Below, one piece after another: positions 1-10,447 of a stretch of DNA of 64,000 bases; within the stretch, counting starts at the first letter, position 1, and each line of letters starts with the position of its first letter. The stretch is from assembly GCA_963693085.1 (NCBI GenBank), contig OY856410.1, positions 1,394,244,363 to 1,394,308,362 on the forward strand, written 5' to 3'. Origin of the DNA: Alisma plantago-aquatica. Taxonomy: Eukaryota; Streptophyta; Magnoliopsida; Alismatales; Alismataceae. The translations under genes were made by a program, and so were the position numbers. The notes below the pieces were generated by a model. The model had not been told where the DNA came from, made no database searches, and saw only the letters and a program-made list of their open reading frames with translations.

Positions 1-544
1 TGAGGTTATTATATCAAGTGTACGATTCCTTTTCTTTGATTTCAAGTTATCATCTAATTAATCATATTTTCCATGTCCTTTCTATTTCTTTTATCATTAA
101 TTCATGATTCTGAGTTCCTTGAACCCCAAGGAATCTATTAAACTAGAAATCCTATTTTTGGGAATTATTCCTTATCCTTTTCCTTATTTTATTTATTTCT
201 TTATGTATTCTTTTATTCTTTCAATTGGGTTCAATGACCAATAAGGCCCATTAAGAAAATACACAAAGCTATCATACACAAAATTCATTCAAATCAACTT
301 GTCAAATCAACCATGGATTTCGTTTCTCTTTAAAAAGGAGATTCACAATCTCATTACATATTTTGGAAAATTGGGGTTATAACAAAATCAGTTGTAGGTT
401 GACCTATTTAACTCAATTGAAGTATGAGGATAGGTCCAATTGATGATTGGTTCCATGAATTCAATGATTGAAGGATTCAACATTGAGAACCCTAAATTGA
501 TTTGATCGGTTGAGACCATATTTGGTCCATGTGGTTTTGAGGAG

Positions 545-650
545 GTTTGGACCAAATGGTCTCAAGACCGTTTGAGTCCAAACGGTCTCAAGACCGTTTA
601 GGACCAAACGATCCCAAACCGCTTGGAGACCCAAAGTGCAAACGGGTTCA
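545..650. repeat. Palindromic AAACGGTCT/AGACCGTTT units in LTR D
   Basis: A short run of units with 9-bp arms AAACGGTCT and AGACCGTTT around a 2-base centre, some mutated in one arm. The same unit is greatly multiplied in both LTRs of element B. Confidence 0.75.
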
Positions 651-831
651 ATACCTACTTTGTCTAATCGATTTCAAGTACAACTAGTTCAAATGGTTTT
701 CAATCAATTGATGTATAAGAACCAAGATCATTGAGGGTCTAAGTAAGTAACTTTGTGAAGATCAATATGGTTAATCCATCTGAATATCTCATGTAATTGA
801 AGGTTCAATATGATGAAACTATCTAGAGCAA

Positions 832-1240
832 TGCTATGTGTGAAACCCTAATCTAGGGCAAAACTGAGTGTTATCATAATCTAGGGTGATGATGTAACCC
901 TAACTTAGTGTCACAATGTAAGAATCCCTAATTTAATGGGAATTGTACATCCTAGCCCTAATTTGGGCATGAGGTAAGAGAAACTCTACTTGGATGTGAA
1001 TAGTAAACCTTAATCCCTAAAATGGGGTAAAGGTGCATGAAACCCTAATACAAGGTAATATTATGTGAACCCCAATACATGGTAATGTTATGTGAACCCT
1101 AATACAGGGTAATGTTATGTGAACCCTAATACATGGTAATGCTATGTGAAACCCTAATACAGGGTACTGCTATGTGGAACCCAAATACAAGGTGATGCTA
1201 TGTGAAGTTCTAACACTGAGTAATCCTATGTGAAGCCCAA
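832..1240. repeat. Tandem array of about 30-bp CCCTAAT...AGGG units in LTR D
   Basis: Seven or more units of about 30 bp containing ACCCTAATACAGGGTAAT followed by GTTATGTGA-type sequence. Each unit is an imperfect inverted repeat (ACCCT against AGGGT). The AACCCTAA core resembles plant telomere sequence, but the unit is far longer than 7 bp, so this is not a telomere tract. Confidence 0.75.
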
Positions 1241-2472
1241 ATATAGAATAATGGGTTATGAATATAATAAGATAACCCTTTTATTGCATGGTACTAATAT
1301 GTGATTGCATCATGATTACTAATCATGCAAATATGATGAGAAGATGAGCATAGCCAGGTATGGGCTATGATGTTCTATACATTGAAAATGTTCTATAGGC
1401 CTTATAAGCTTTCATATGCCTTGTTGCCTATTAAGGGGTAATAAGAGGTGGTATGAGCTTTGTGAACTATGTGCAATACTTTGTGTAGCAAGAATTATAA
1501 TGTCCTTGGTCAGATGACCTGAAGGTATGAAGTTATTTAATAAGTGGTAACAAGTGTTCTATGATGAGATAAGGGTTTAAATACCCAAATTCTATAATCA
1601 TAATGATATATATGTTAAGAAGTGGAATTGTACTTGATGAGTTGAGGGATTGAGATCCCAATACTTTGAGAAAAGAGTGTGGCTATAGGCTATGACTCCA
1701 TTATGGCAATGCCAGGCTTTAGATATATGATCTAAGCCTGAAGAGAGTTAATGCTGTGATAATGATTATGTAATGGATAAATGTTATACATGTTCTTCAT
1801 ATTCCTTAATGAACATGTGATATGTTGCTCTTTCAAGTTATAACTGCAATCTTGAGTAAGATTAATATTCTAATCTGATAGACATTGAATTAACTACTAT
1901 CAAACAAATATAATTCTCTGTTCATATTTATCTTCTTAAGATGCAATAATAATGTTACTGGCGGAGAGTTATATCTCTCGCTGGGGCAATTTACAATAGT
2001 CTCACCCCCGTGGGAACTACATTTTTAGGTGGTCACGGACGAGGAGACATGAATCCTTCAGTAACAGAAGGACAACAATAGCAACAGGGACAACAGTGAA
2101 GTCTCAGGTGGAGACACTGGCTGTTATGTCTTGTATAGATGTATATAGAGTCCTATGTGTCGTCTTTGTACTCTCAGGTCCTCGGAGTAGTAGTTAGTGC
2201 CTTCGAGATTTTGGGTCAGTGCCTCGAGATTTTATACTACCTGTGTTTAGCTTGATAGGACAGTTAATGATTGCAATTCTCAGAAAGAGATGATACAAAA
2301 TATGTACCTTCGAACAAGAATGTAAATGTGTTACTTTTTTTCTATGTGAGAAAGTTTTTACTTAATGGATCTTTTGATAAAAAGGTTTTAACTTTTAGTG
2401 ATTTTTTGTAATCCACTGCTTAGTGAATGCTTCCGCATTAGTTAATCTTGTTTTCGTAAGACAGACGTCACA

Positions 2473-2590
2473 CATGGGTGAAACATAGTTTATCTTTCAA
2501 TCAAAATTTTCCTTCCTGAATATAGTCTACCTTTGTATGACTTATTCATTTATTTAGCTACACTTTTGTTCTTCTTTTAGAAACTAGTTT
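2473..2590 (-). mobile_element. Family C internal fragment, piece 1 (between D and A)
   Basis: Matches 32624-32740 of the uninterrupted C internal region nearly base for base (CATGGGTGAAACATAGTTT, then CTTCTTTTAGAAACTAGTTT). It ends exactly where element A begins. Its last five bases AGTTT (2586-2590) are the left copy of the A target duplication. Confidence 0.85.
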
Positions 2591-3009
2591 TGTTATGACC
2601 CACTCTGTGATAAATCAGTAAGCACCTTGGTTAGTGCTAAGCACCATGTTAAACAACATGGTTAATCAATATAAGCTACATGATGAATCAATAGTTGAGA
2701 TTGAATTATCTGAGGTAATTAATGATTATAGCAATGATGATCATTAAGTTAATTAACTTGAATAAGTACTCCAGGTGTAATTGGTGGCTTGACCGGTGGT
2801 GACAAGACGATAATTGTGATCTCTCTCTTCGAGGTTGTAGTGGTTTTTGTGCTTGAGAATTTGCAAAAGAAATCACCTTAATCGGACATTCGAGGTGAGA
2901 GATATGGCATTTTCAAGACCTAGGGACCTAAGTTGCAAATTTTCCAAAAACTTTGCTTTATAACCGTTTTTCCTTATTCTTTCTCCCTTATCCTTTCTTC
3001 CTCACCCGA

Positions 3010-3480
3010 TAGAACACCGCTTTTGAAGCGGCGCTCAGTAGGTCATCGACCGCGGAGCAGCGGGAGCAAGGGCGATTTAGGGCATCTCAGTGAAGATTTG
3101 ACCTCTGTCCGTCCTTCCTCACCTTCCTTCCCCTTCTTCTTCCTCTACTTCCTTTACTCCACCCTAGCTCCGGGCACAACTTCCCTACCTGCTTGGGCGG
3201 CGCCTGCAACAGAGGCTGGCCGAGCAGCCACAGCATCGTCCAGCACCAAGAAACAACAACTCTACCTCCGCCCACCCTTCCTGTTCCTTTTTCCTCGCCC
3301 TAGGCGCGCGACACCTCAGCTAGCCTGGGTGCCCGACCTGCTGCACAGAGCAGCAGCCGCAGCTATGGCCATGGCTAGGGCGAGTGACTGGGAGCCCTCC
3401 TGGGTGCAGCCAATACCTGAAATCATCCACGTTGAGCTCGGCCAAGAGGCCTAAGCAAGAATCAGAAGCCAATAGCCAAG
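3010..3480 (+). other. GC-rich block inside LTR A (first copy)
   Basis: This block is strikingly GC-rich beside the AT-rich rest of the LTR and carries open frames on both strands, including 2933-3454 on the plus strand. That frame is rich in Ser, Pro and Ala with no domain I recognise. It could be a captured host exon or 5' leader, or the promoter/leader part of the LTR. A second copy lies at 9534-10002. Confidence 0.5.
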
Positions 3481-3898
3481 TTCCAGCACCAGCTGAGCTA
3501 GATCTCAACCTGTACGTGTGAAGGAGATACTGTTCCATTGCAATAGGACTGAGCAGTTTCAATTTGAAACTCGATTGGCACACGAAAGAGCAGGGTAAGA
3601 CCAGCACGGAACTCGGTTTTGAAGATAGAACGAGAATCCATAGCATATAGTGTTGATTTGGTATTTTATCGGGCTTGTCCCTCTTTTGGCGTGTGAAACA
3701 TGTTCGCATCTAGGCTATTCCAAGGTAGAAGAAAACCTGTGTGTGCCCGGAATCTGGTCTCTGGACGCATTTCCGGACAAATCCGGACATCTCGAATCGC
3801 TGTGAGTAGGGTTTCATTTATTTATCATTAATAAACTCAGGCGTTTGAATACTTTCTGTTTTGTGCGCGAATTACGCTGATAACAGGCGTTATCAGGC

Positions 3899-3925
3899 GT
3901 CGGGCAGCGTTTGGCGTCGCCCGAC
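3899..3925 (+). other. GC-rich stem-loop followed by a T run, LTR A
   Basis: Arms GTCGGGC and GCCCGAC around a 13-base loop, followed by CTTTTT. The 3' LTR keeps the same structure. In a plant LTR it is more likely a leader or RNA-structure element than a bacterial-type terminator. Confidence 0.45.
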
Positions 3926-5996
3926 CTTTTTAGTTCATAAAATGCTTCTAGACACTGTTATATGATTAAATTTAGCATTTGAACAGTATGGATTGAATCA
4001 GTAGATTTATATGGTTCATTGGAACCTAAATTGCTCATTTGAATGTTGAAATTAGAAATTCATGTCTGAAAATGGTATGATTTGGGTATGAACCCAGATA
4101 ATGAAGATTTCTGATAAATTATCAGATGTACGATTTCAAAGTTGATATGAATAAATAAAATATGCATGAAAACCCTAATTGCATATATTTTTTGACGTTA
4201 ATATGTGTAAATTGATATTTACATGAAATGGCACATTTCTCTGAAATATTACCAGAAATTCTCAAGTATTGTTATTAAATTGTATTGTGATATGTAATTA
4301 ACTCTTAATTGAGTTAAGGGATGCACAAACCAGGATTTGGGTTAATGTGCACGTTTTTCGAGAATTTCAGAGAATTGACAAATGTTACGTATGAATTCTC
4401 ATATGTGAAGTAAATTACTCTTAGCAGTGCACTAAGATGTACAATTGAATGAATTCAATATGCATGTGCCAAATTGACTTGAGTTTGGGATATTTATGAA
4501 TTTTAAATCTGCATGCATGCATGATATAAGGATAGGGTGTTGCCATGTGATAAGTGAATGAGGTAACTGAAACCCTAAGGATAGGGTGTTCAATGAATCA
4601 TGTTATGGTAATATGAAAGGTCTCGATATGAGATGTGGTGATACTTAACTGTTGAATTGTATGTTTCTAGTGCATTTAACTTTATATGTTTGTTCTCTCT
4701 GAGTTGATATCTACATACTGCAGGGCTTCTTATTTTCAATACATATCTTGTAAATTGCAGGTGATGAGATATGACATGCCCTAGAAAGGGATGTTACTGA
4801 GACATGATATATGTTGAATACATGAGTTAAGATGTTTCTTATGATATGATATGGCAGGCCGTGTGAGCCTCGTGAGAAATGTTAAATGAGTTATGATTTC
4901 TGTTTAAAATGTACCATAATGTTAATGTTAAACTTAGGTGCCCTGAACACCGTAGAACCCCTTTGAGAGGTCTGCACCTTAGGGGTGAAAATCGTGTCCA
5001 ACATCAACCGGTTGAGTAATTCTAGTGGCACGAGGACAGAAGGGTTATCCAACACCAACTGGTTGAGTAATTCTGGTGGTAACCCAGTGTTGACTCCCTG
5101 TGCCTGTGTACTCAGGTTAGAGGAGGAGTCTAGAGTACACTCTTTTGAGAGTGCAGTGAGGCCCTTGTGAGCTTGAGGCCCTTGAGCGCCTGAGAGTCCT
5201 GTGCAGACCAGGACGAGAAGTCAGACTTAGCATTTCCCGGGTGTGTCGCTAAGTCTTGTACGGTGTGGTCGTAGTGCACTGCGAGTCTCTATGCAGAGTA
5301 CACTACATAGATCAGGGCATAAGCTAAAATATGATCATATAGGTTCACAGAGTTCCTTATAAATGAAAGAGTTAAGGAAGACTAGAGCATAGTATTCTAG
5401 TAGTTATTCTTTGGATGCAATATTTACATTCTTCGTTATTTCAATTATATTGTTTTAGAACTGCTCAGTGTAGTATTTCTTGTATATTAATCTGAATAAT
5501 AAACTTGACGAGTTGTTTAGTGATAGTTAAATGAAAAACTATTCACTGAGCGAGTAGGCTCACTCCTCTACTCAAACATTTTCAGGTCAGCAACAGTTCC
5601 AGGAATCTGAAGGATCTTTCCATCCTAGTTTTTGGCAGTAGAAGGTATATGTAGTTAGTTTAGTTAGAGGTCTCTTAATCCTTTCCCCTCGGTCCTTGGG
5701 ACATGGTGTGGGTGAGAGAGAGTATGTATGGCGAATGAGTAAAAGATGTAAATTAACTGTTATGTTTTACTTTCTGTTAAACAATGTTACATGTTGTGAA
5801 CTCTGTTTATGTTCTCTAGCCAGTTTAATTGAAATGCTTCCGCAATAGTTTATTATGTTTTAGTTTACAACAATAATCCGGATAACATTACGAGGTTTAA
5901 AAAAAAAGTTCTCAGTGATTTTTTTAATGTGATAATCCCTCCGTCGCACCCTAATCTCGTGATTAGTGGTTAGTGTGAGATCGGGGTGTGACATCT

Positions 5997-6009
5997 TGGT
6001 ATCAGAGCA
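5997..6009 (+). promoter_or_regulatory. Primer binding site of element A (initiator Met tRNA)
   Basis: TGGTATCAGAGCA begins three bases after the LTR end. It matches the 3' end of plant initiator-Met tRNA, the usual primer of plant gypsy and copia elements. Confidence 0.92.
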
Positions 6010-6278
6010 TAGGTTGAGTATATGAATACTCTAATTCAAGGTCAGGGGACGATAAGAGACCAATAGGATTAGGACTTAAGTGTCTTCCTTCTAACTACAA
6101 TTTTCTAACAGGAAGTGTTCTGTTATACTATTGCAGATGGCAGGAAGAGGATGTGATCACGAGAACCAAGTAAAGAGTTTATGTTGAATCGTCAGGGATC
6201 ATTAGGGTCGAAAGATAGAGTTATAAGTGAGAAAAATAAGAAGTGATATGTCTTTAGCTCTGGGAGGTCTGAGTGTTT

Positions 6279-6299
6279 AGATACCCTGGCTAGGTGTCT
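6279..6299 (+). other. Twin-hairpin module of A, first hairpin
   Basis: Stem AGATACC with GGTGTCT (one G-U pair as RNA) and loop CTGGCTA. It lies 286 bases after the LTR and 47 bases before the second hairpin. It corresponds to 33848-33866 and 27191-27209 of family C. Confidence 0.6.
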
Positions 6300-6345
6300 G
6301 AATACTTAGATTGACCAGTATCAAGCTACTCTGTCTATTTTTCTC

Positions 6346-6368
6346 TGGATGCCCTGGCCAGGTATGCA
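6346..6368 (+). other. Twin-hairpin module of A, second hairpin
   Basis: Stem TGGATGCC with GGTATGCA (7 of 8 pairs, one G-U) and a 7-base loop CTGGCCA containing the self-complementary TGGCCA. The same 8-7-8 layout is found in B (20501-20523) and C (27121-27143, 33778-33800). Confidence 0.65.
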
Positions 6369-7915
6369 GAGGAAGGATGGGCTAGAGAGAAACCCTAGAA
6401 ATCTTAGGGTTAAGAAACCGGAAATTAATGTAGGAGTAAAAGATTAAACATAGAATGTGATACAACTCTTGCTTTATATTGCTTATTTGATTGGAGATCA
6501 CTAGAAATGCTCTTATATGTATGAATTTAGATTTTCAGTTTATAGAATATAAATGATTCTTTTATATTGTTATGCGTCATAAATTGGTTTATTTATTGTT
6601 TATATTCTTTGTATTAAGTAGACCCGAAGTTATGTTTAAATGAGTTTGCCCTAAGTGGATATTCTTTCCACATGTTTGAGATCAATAGGAGTTGGTTAAT
6701 CCTGAGTAATTATTGGCTTCAGGACTACATGTTCGGCCTGGTCCGGCTGACAAGATGTGTTACCGGGATCTAACAACTCCTATAAATAGTATAATAAGAA
6801 TAGACTCTGGATAAATCTGACATATCATAGTAAAAATGTACATACACTAAGATGTTGAAACATATGGGAAAGATTAGAATAGCTAAGAATCTGTTGGAAC
6901 TGGTATCGGAGGCTCAACGTTGGAGTCTCGTATGAGCAATCCTTAATTGGAAATAAAGGAACACGATATAAGGTTCAGATTAAGTTTAATGATTAGTGTT
7001 ATATGAACTCTAAATATGAGAATATGGAAAAGATATGAGAAAAGTATGTAAGGGCTAAGATAGTAAGAATCAACTATGGAATGGATTATGTAATAAAGTA
7101 AAATATTTTTATGTACTTCAAAGCAAATGGAAAATAGAAGAAAAGAGTTAAGTATACAATAAGTATATAGAAATAAAGAGCCTTATGTAAATCATAAGAC
7201 CAGGATAAGAAATTTAGTTGAATCAAGAGAAATGATAGAAATGATGACCTTGATTAAAGAATGAAGATTGCATGACATAATTGAGAGTATGGAATGTATA
7301 TCTTTATTATAAAGTTGAATACATTAATTCATACTACCTTTGGATTCTAAGTCTCTATGGACTAACAAACTAGTTTCAAAAAAAAAAAGAATGCATAATT
7401 TTGAAAATGAATACATCATATATGATACATAGCTACCATGGTAGAGACGTCTAAGTGAATGAAACAATGACACACAATATGATGATGAAACCCTAGCAAG
7501 GTAAATTGAGAATGTAACTTATCTGGATGTTCAAGTAAGAGGAAGGAAATTCCAGTGATAAGATAAGGAAGACTTGAGTAAAACTTATGAGATCTAAAGT
7601 TTGATTTCAAACTAAGGAAGCAAAATCACATCACAATAATGCTATGTTACTGATAAGGACCAAACCCTAGAATGTTTAGAGTTGAAGTAGTTCAAGGGAT
7701 GTCGCTAGTGATTTGACCTTGAATACTAGCATCTCTATAAAACAAAATCATGAGATTTGCACTATGAAAAGTAAATTAGTATTGATAGTAATCTAGGGTT
7801 TAAAGGTAGTTAATCTGAAAGGTAGATAAACAATATGAAAATGATTCAGAGAAAAGAGTAAGATATAAATTTGAAATGTAACAATAAGTAGTAGCATAGA
7901 ATGAGGAGTACTACG

Positions 7916-9076
7916 CGATACATGATCTGAAGTTAGTTGTTGTAGTTCATGCTCTTATGACACAACGTCACTATCTTTATGATGTGACGATAGATTGTCA
8001 CCTTGGGAAGGCGAATGTGGTAGTTGACGCCCTAAGTAGGAAGTCTAGTTCAACAGTGGATGTATTTTCCATGGCATGTTTCAAAAGAGACATGCTAGTA
8101 GAAATGTGAAAGTTGAACTTAGACTTTGGGGTGACAGAACAAAGTGGTTTGATTGCACAAATGCAAGTCAAGCCAACTTTTTATGACCAAATTAAAGAAC
8201 TCTAACGGAGTGACAGTGGGTTGCAGCAGATCGTACATGACATGACAGGGGGAAAAGACCAAAGTTAAGATTTTCAGATGATGGTGTGTTGTATTAGCAT
8301 GATATGTTGTGTACCTTGAGACAGTGATTTGAAAGAAAAGATTCTGGAGGAAGCACATGCATCGATGTACGCTATGCATCCACATAACACTAAGGTGTAC
8401 ATGAATCTCAAGGAGTTGTACTGGTCGTCAGGTATGAAAAAGGATGTAGCTGAGTACGTGGCTAGATGTAGTGTGTGCCAGTAGGTTAAGGCTGAGCATC
8501 AGAAACCTACAGGTACCTTGCAATCTCTTCCTATACCAAAGTGGAAGTTGGGAAGAACACTTGAGTCTTATAGAGTTTGCATACAATAATAGTCACCATT
8601 CCAGTCTTGGTATGGCTCAGTATGAAGCTCTGTATGGCAGAAAGTGTAGATCACCCATATGTTGGTGATGAAGTGTATCTGAGGGATTCACCATGGAAAG
8701 TAGTCTTGAGATTTGACAAGAGAGGTAAACTGACTCCTAGGTTTATGGGACCACATCCTGTCATTGAGAGGATTGGACCTATAGCCTATAAGTTGGATTT
8801 TCCATCTGAGTTGGCTAATCTAGATTATGTATTTCATGTATCGATGTTAAAGAAGTATTATCCTGGCACAGAGAAGATAATAGACCCAGAACCTGCACAA
8901 CTCAGACAAGATGTGTCCTATATTGAGGGACCTGTACAGAAATTGATCGGAGGATCAAGAAGTTTAAGAATCACGAGATACCATTAGTGAAAGTTCTATG
9001 GAGGAATCATAACCTAGAGGAAGCCACGAGGGAGCTTGAATCTGAGATGCGTAACAAGTTTCCTTTTCTCTTTTAG
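7916..9076 (+). pseudogene. Element A pol remnant: RNase H end, integrase zinc finger, integrase C-terminus
   Basis: Pieces in several frames read as the end of gypsy pol. At 7930-8040 is the end of RNase H (RHYLY, then NVVVDALSRKS). At 8340-8500 is the H2C2 integrase zinc finger ([20 protein letters not shown]). A jump follows from PIPKWK (about 8540) straight to [11 protein letters not shown] (about 8570). After [11 protein letters not shown] another gap joins GDEVYL (8668 on). The end reads IPLVKVLWRNHNLEEAT, a chromodomain-like tail, with a stop at 9074-9076. The two joins remove most of the integrase catalytic core and the linker after it. Frameshifts and stops make it non-functional. 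The Tekay/Del assignment is from recognised motifs, not a search. Confidence 0.82.
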
Positions 9077-9099
9077 GAATTTCGGGACAAAATTCTTAT

Positions 9100-9112
9100 A
9101 AGGGAGGGAGAT
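9100..9112 (+). promoter_or_regulatory. Polypurine tract of element A
   Basis: AAGGGAGGGAGAT directly before the 3' LTR: the plus-strand priming site of reverse transcription. It lies 23 bases after the pol stop. Confidence 0.9.
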
Positions 9113-9533
9113 TGTTATGACCCACTCTGTGATAAATCAGTAAGCACCTTGGTTAGTGCTAAGCACCATGTTAAACAACATGGTTAATCAATATAAGCTA
9201 CGTGATGAATCAATAGTTGAGATTGAATCATCTGAGGTAATTAATGATTATAGCAATGATGATCATTAAGTTAATTAACTTGAATAAGTACTCCAGGTAT
9301 AATTGGTGCCTTGACCGGTGGTGACAAGATGATAATTGTGATCTCTCGCTTCGAGGTTGTAGTGGTTTTTGTGCTTGAGAATTTGCAAAAGAAATCACCT
9401 TAATCGGACATTCGAGGTGAGAGATATGGCATTTTCAAGACCTAGGGACCTAAGTTGCAAATTTTCCAAAAACTTTGCTTTATAACCGTTTTTCCTTATT
9501 CTTTCTCCCTTATCCTTTCTTCCTCACCCGATA

Positions 9534-10002
9534 GAACACTACTTGAGAAGCGGCGCTCAGCAGCTCATCGACCGCGGATCAGCGGGAGCAAGGGCGATTT
9601 AGGGCATCTCAGTGAAGATTTGACCTCCGTCCGTCCTTCCTCACCTTCCTTCCCCTTCTTCTTCCTCTACTTCCTTTACTCCACCCTATCTCCGGGCACA
9701 ACTTCCCTACCTGCTTGGGCGGCGCCTGCAACAGAGGCTGGCCGAGCAGCCACAACATCGGCCAGCACCAAGAAACAACAACTCTACCTCCGCCCACCCT
9801 TCCTGTTCCTTTTTCCTCGCCCTAGGCGTGCGTCACCTCAGCTAGCCTGGGCGCCCGACCTGCTGCACAGAGCAGCAGCCGCAGCTATGGCCATGGCTAG
9901 GGCGAGTGACTGGGAGCCCTCCTGGGCGCAGCCAATACCTGAAATCATCCGCGTTGAGCTCGGCCAAGAGGCCTAAGCAAGAATCAAAAGCCAATAGCCA
10001 AG
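9534..10002 (+). other. GC-rich block inside LTR A (second copy)
   Basis: Second copy of 3010-3480, with the plus-strand frame 9455-9976 still open at 173 codons. Both copies kept the same length, but the LTRs differ by only about 2%, so this is weak evidence of selection. Confidence 0.5.
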
Positions 10003-10420
10003 TTCCAGCACCAGCTGAGCTAGATCTCAACCTGTACGTGTGAAGGAGATACTGTTCCATTGCAATAGGACTGAGCAGTTTCAATTTGAAACTCGATTGG
10101 CGCACGAAAGAGCAGGGTAAGACCAGAACGGAACTCGGTTTTGAAGATAGAACGAGAATCCATAGCATATAGTGTTGATTTGGTATTTTATCGGACTTGT
10201 CCCTCTTTTGGCGCGTGAAACACGTTCGCATCTAGGCTATTCCAAGGTAGAAGAAAACTTGCGTGTGCCCAGAATCTGGTCTCTGGACGCATTTCCGGAC
10301 AAATCCGGACATCTCGAATCGCTGTGAGTAGGGTTTCATTTATTTATCATTAATAAACTCAGGCGTTTGAATACTTTCTGTTTTGTGCGCGAATTACGCT
10401 GATAACAGGCGTTATCAGGC

Positions 10421-10447
10421 GTCGGGCAGCGTTTGGCGTCGCCCGAC
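10421..10447 (+). other. GC-rich stem-loop, second LTR A copy
   Basis: Identical in sequence to 3899-3925: 7-bp arms GTCGGGC/GCCCGAC followed by CTTTTT. Confidence 0.45.

Larger units (their letters stand above)
1..2472 (+). mobile_element. Element D: 3' portion of a gypsy LTR related to element B
   Basis: The 3' half matches the 3' half of the element B LTRs: the same block near 1960-2040 (GGCGGAGAGTTATATCTCTC, then a CCCCCGTGGGA stretch), the same CTCAGGTGGAGA segment, and the same tail reading TTTTAGTGATTTTTGTAATCCACTG. It ends in a CA near 2472, directly followed by sequence of family C (CATGGGTGAAACATAG, also at 32624). The LTR start lies before the window, so I cannot tell a solo LTR from the 3' LTR of a full element. 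It lacks the 37-bp array that the B LTRs carry. No coding frame is visible. Confidence 0.7.
2591..5993 (+). repeat. 5' LTR of element A
   Basis: TG...CA termini, 3403 bp. It contains a GC-rich block at about 3010-3480, a GC-rich hairpin at 3899-3925, and two direct copies of a segment reading CAAC..CAAC.GGTTGAGTAATTCT at about 5000-5080. LTR ends and parts of the middle resemble the minus-strand C LTRs. Short open frames (2933-3454 plus, 3320-3709 minus, 4985-5170 plus) recur in the other LTR because the LTRs are near-identical; this alone is no evidence of coding. Confidence 0.92.
6010..7915 (+). other. Non-coding internal front of element A
   Basis: There is no long frame and no gag. Several segments match the reverse complement of the C internal region: 6340-6420 (compare 27090-27140), 6660-6790 (compare 33360-33450), and 7400-7890 (compare 31680-32160). 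The conservation of non-coding sequence between two families recalls large retrotransposon derivatives (LARDs). The twin hairpins lie at 6279-6299 and 6346-6368. Confidence 0.7.

Noticed and set aside
3899..3925. Rho-independent terminator
   Set aside because: The shape fits, but this is plant nuclear DNA, where such terminators are not used. Kept only as an RNA-structure candidate.
4985..5170. 61-codon frame repeated at 11507-11692
   Set aside because: Both lie at the same place in near-identical LTRs. The second copy is a duplicate, not independent conservation.
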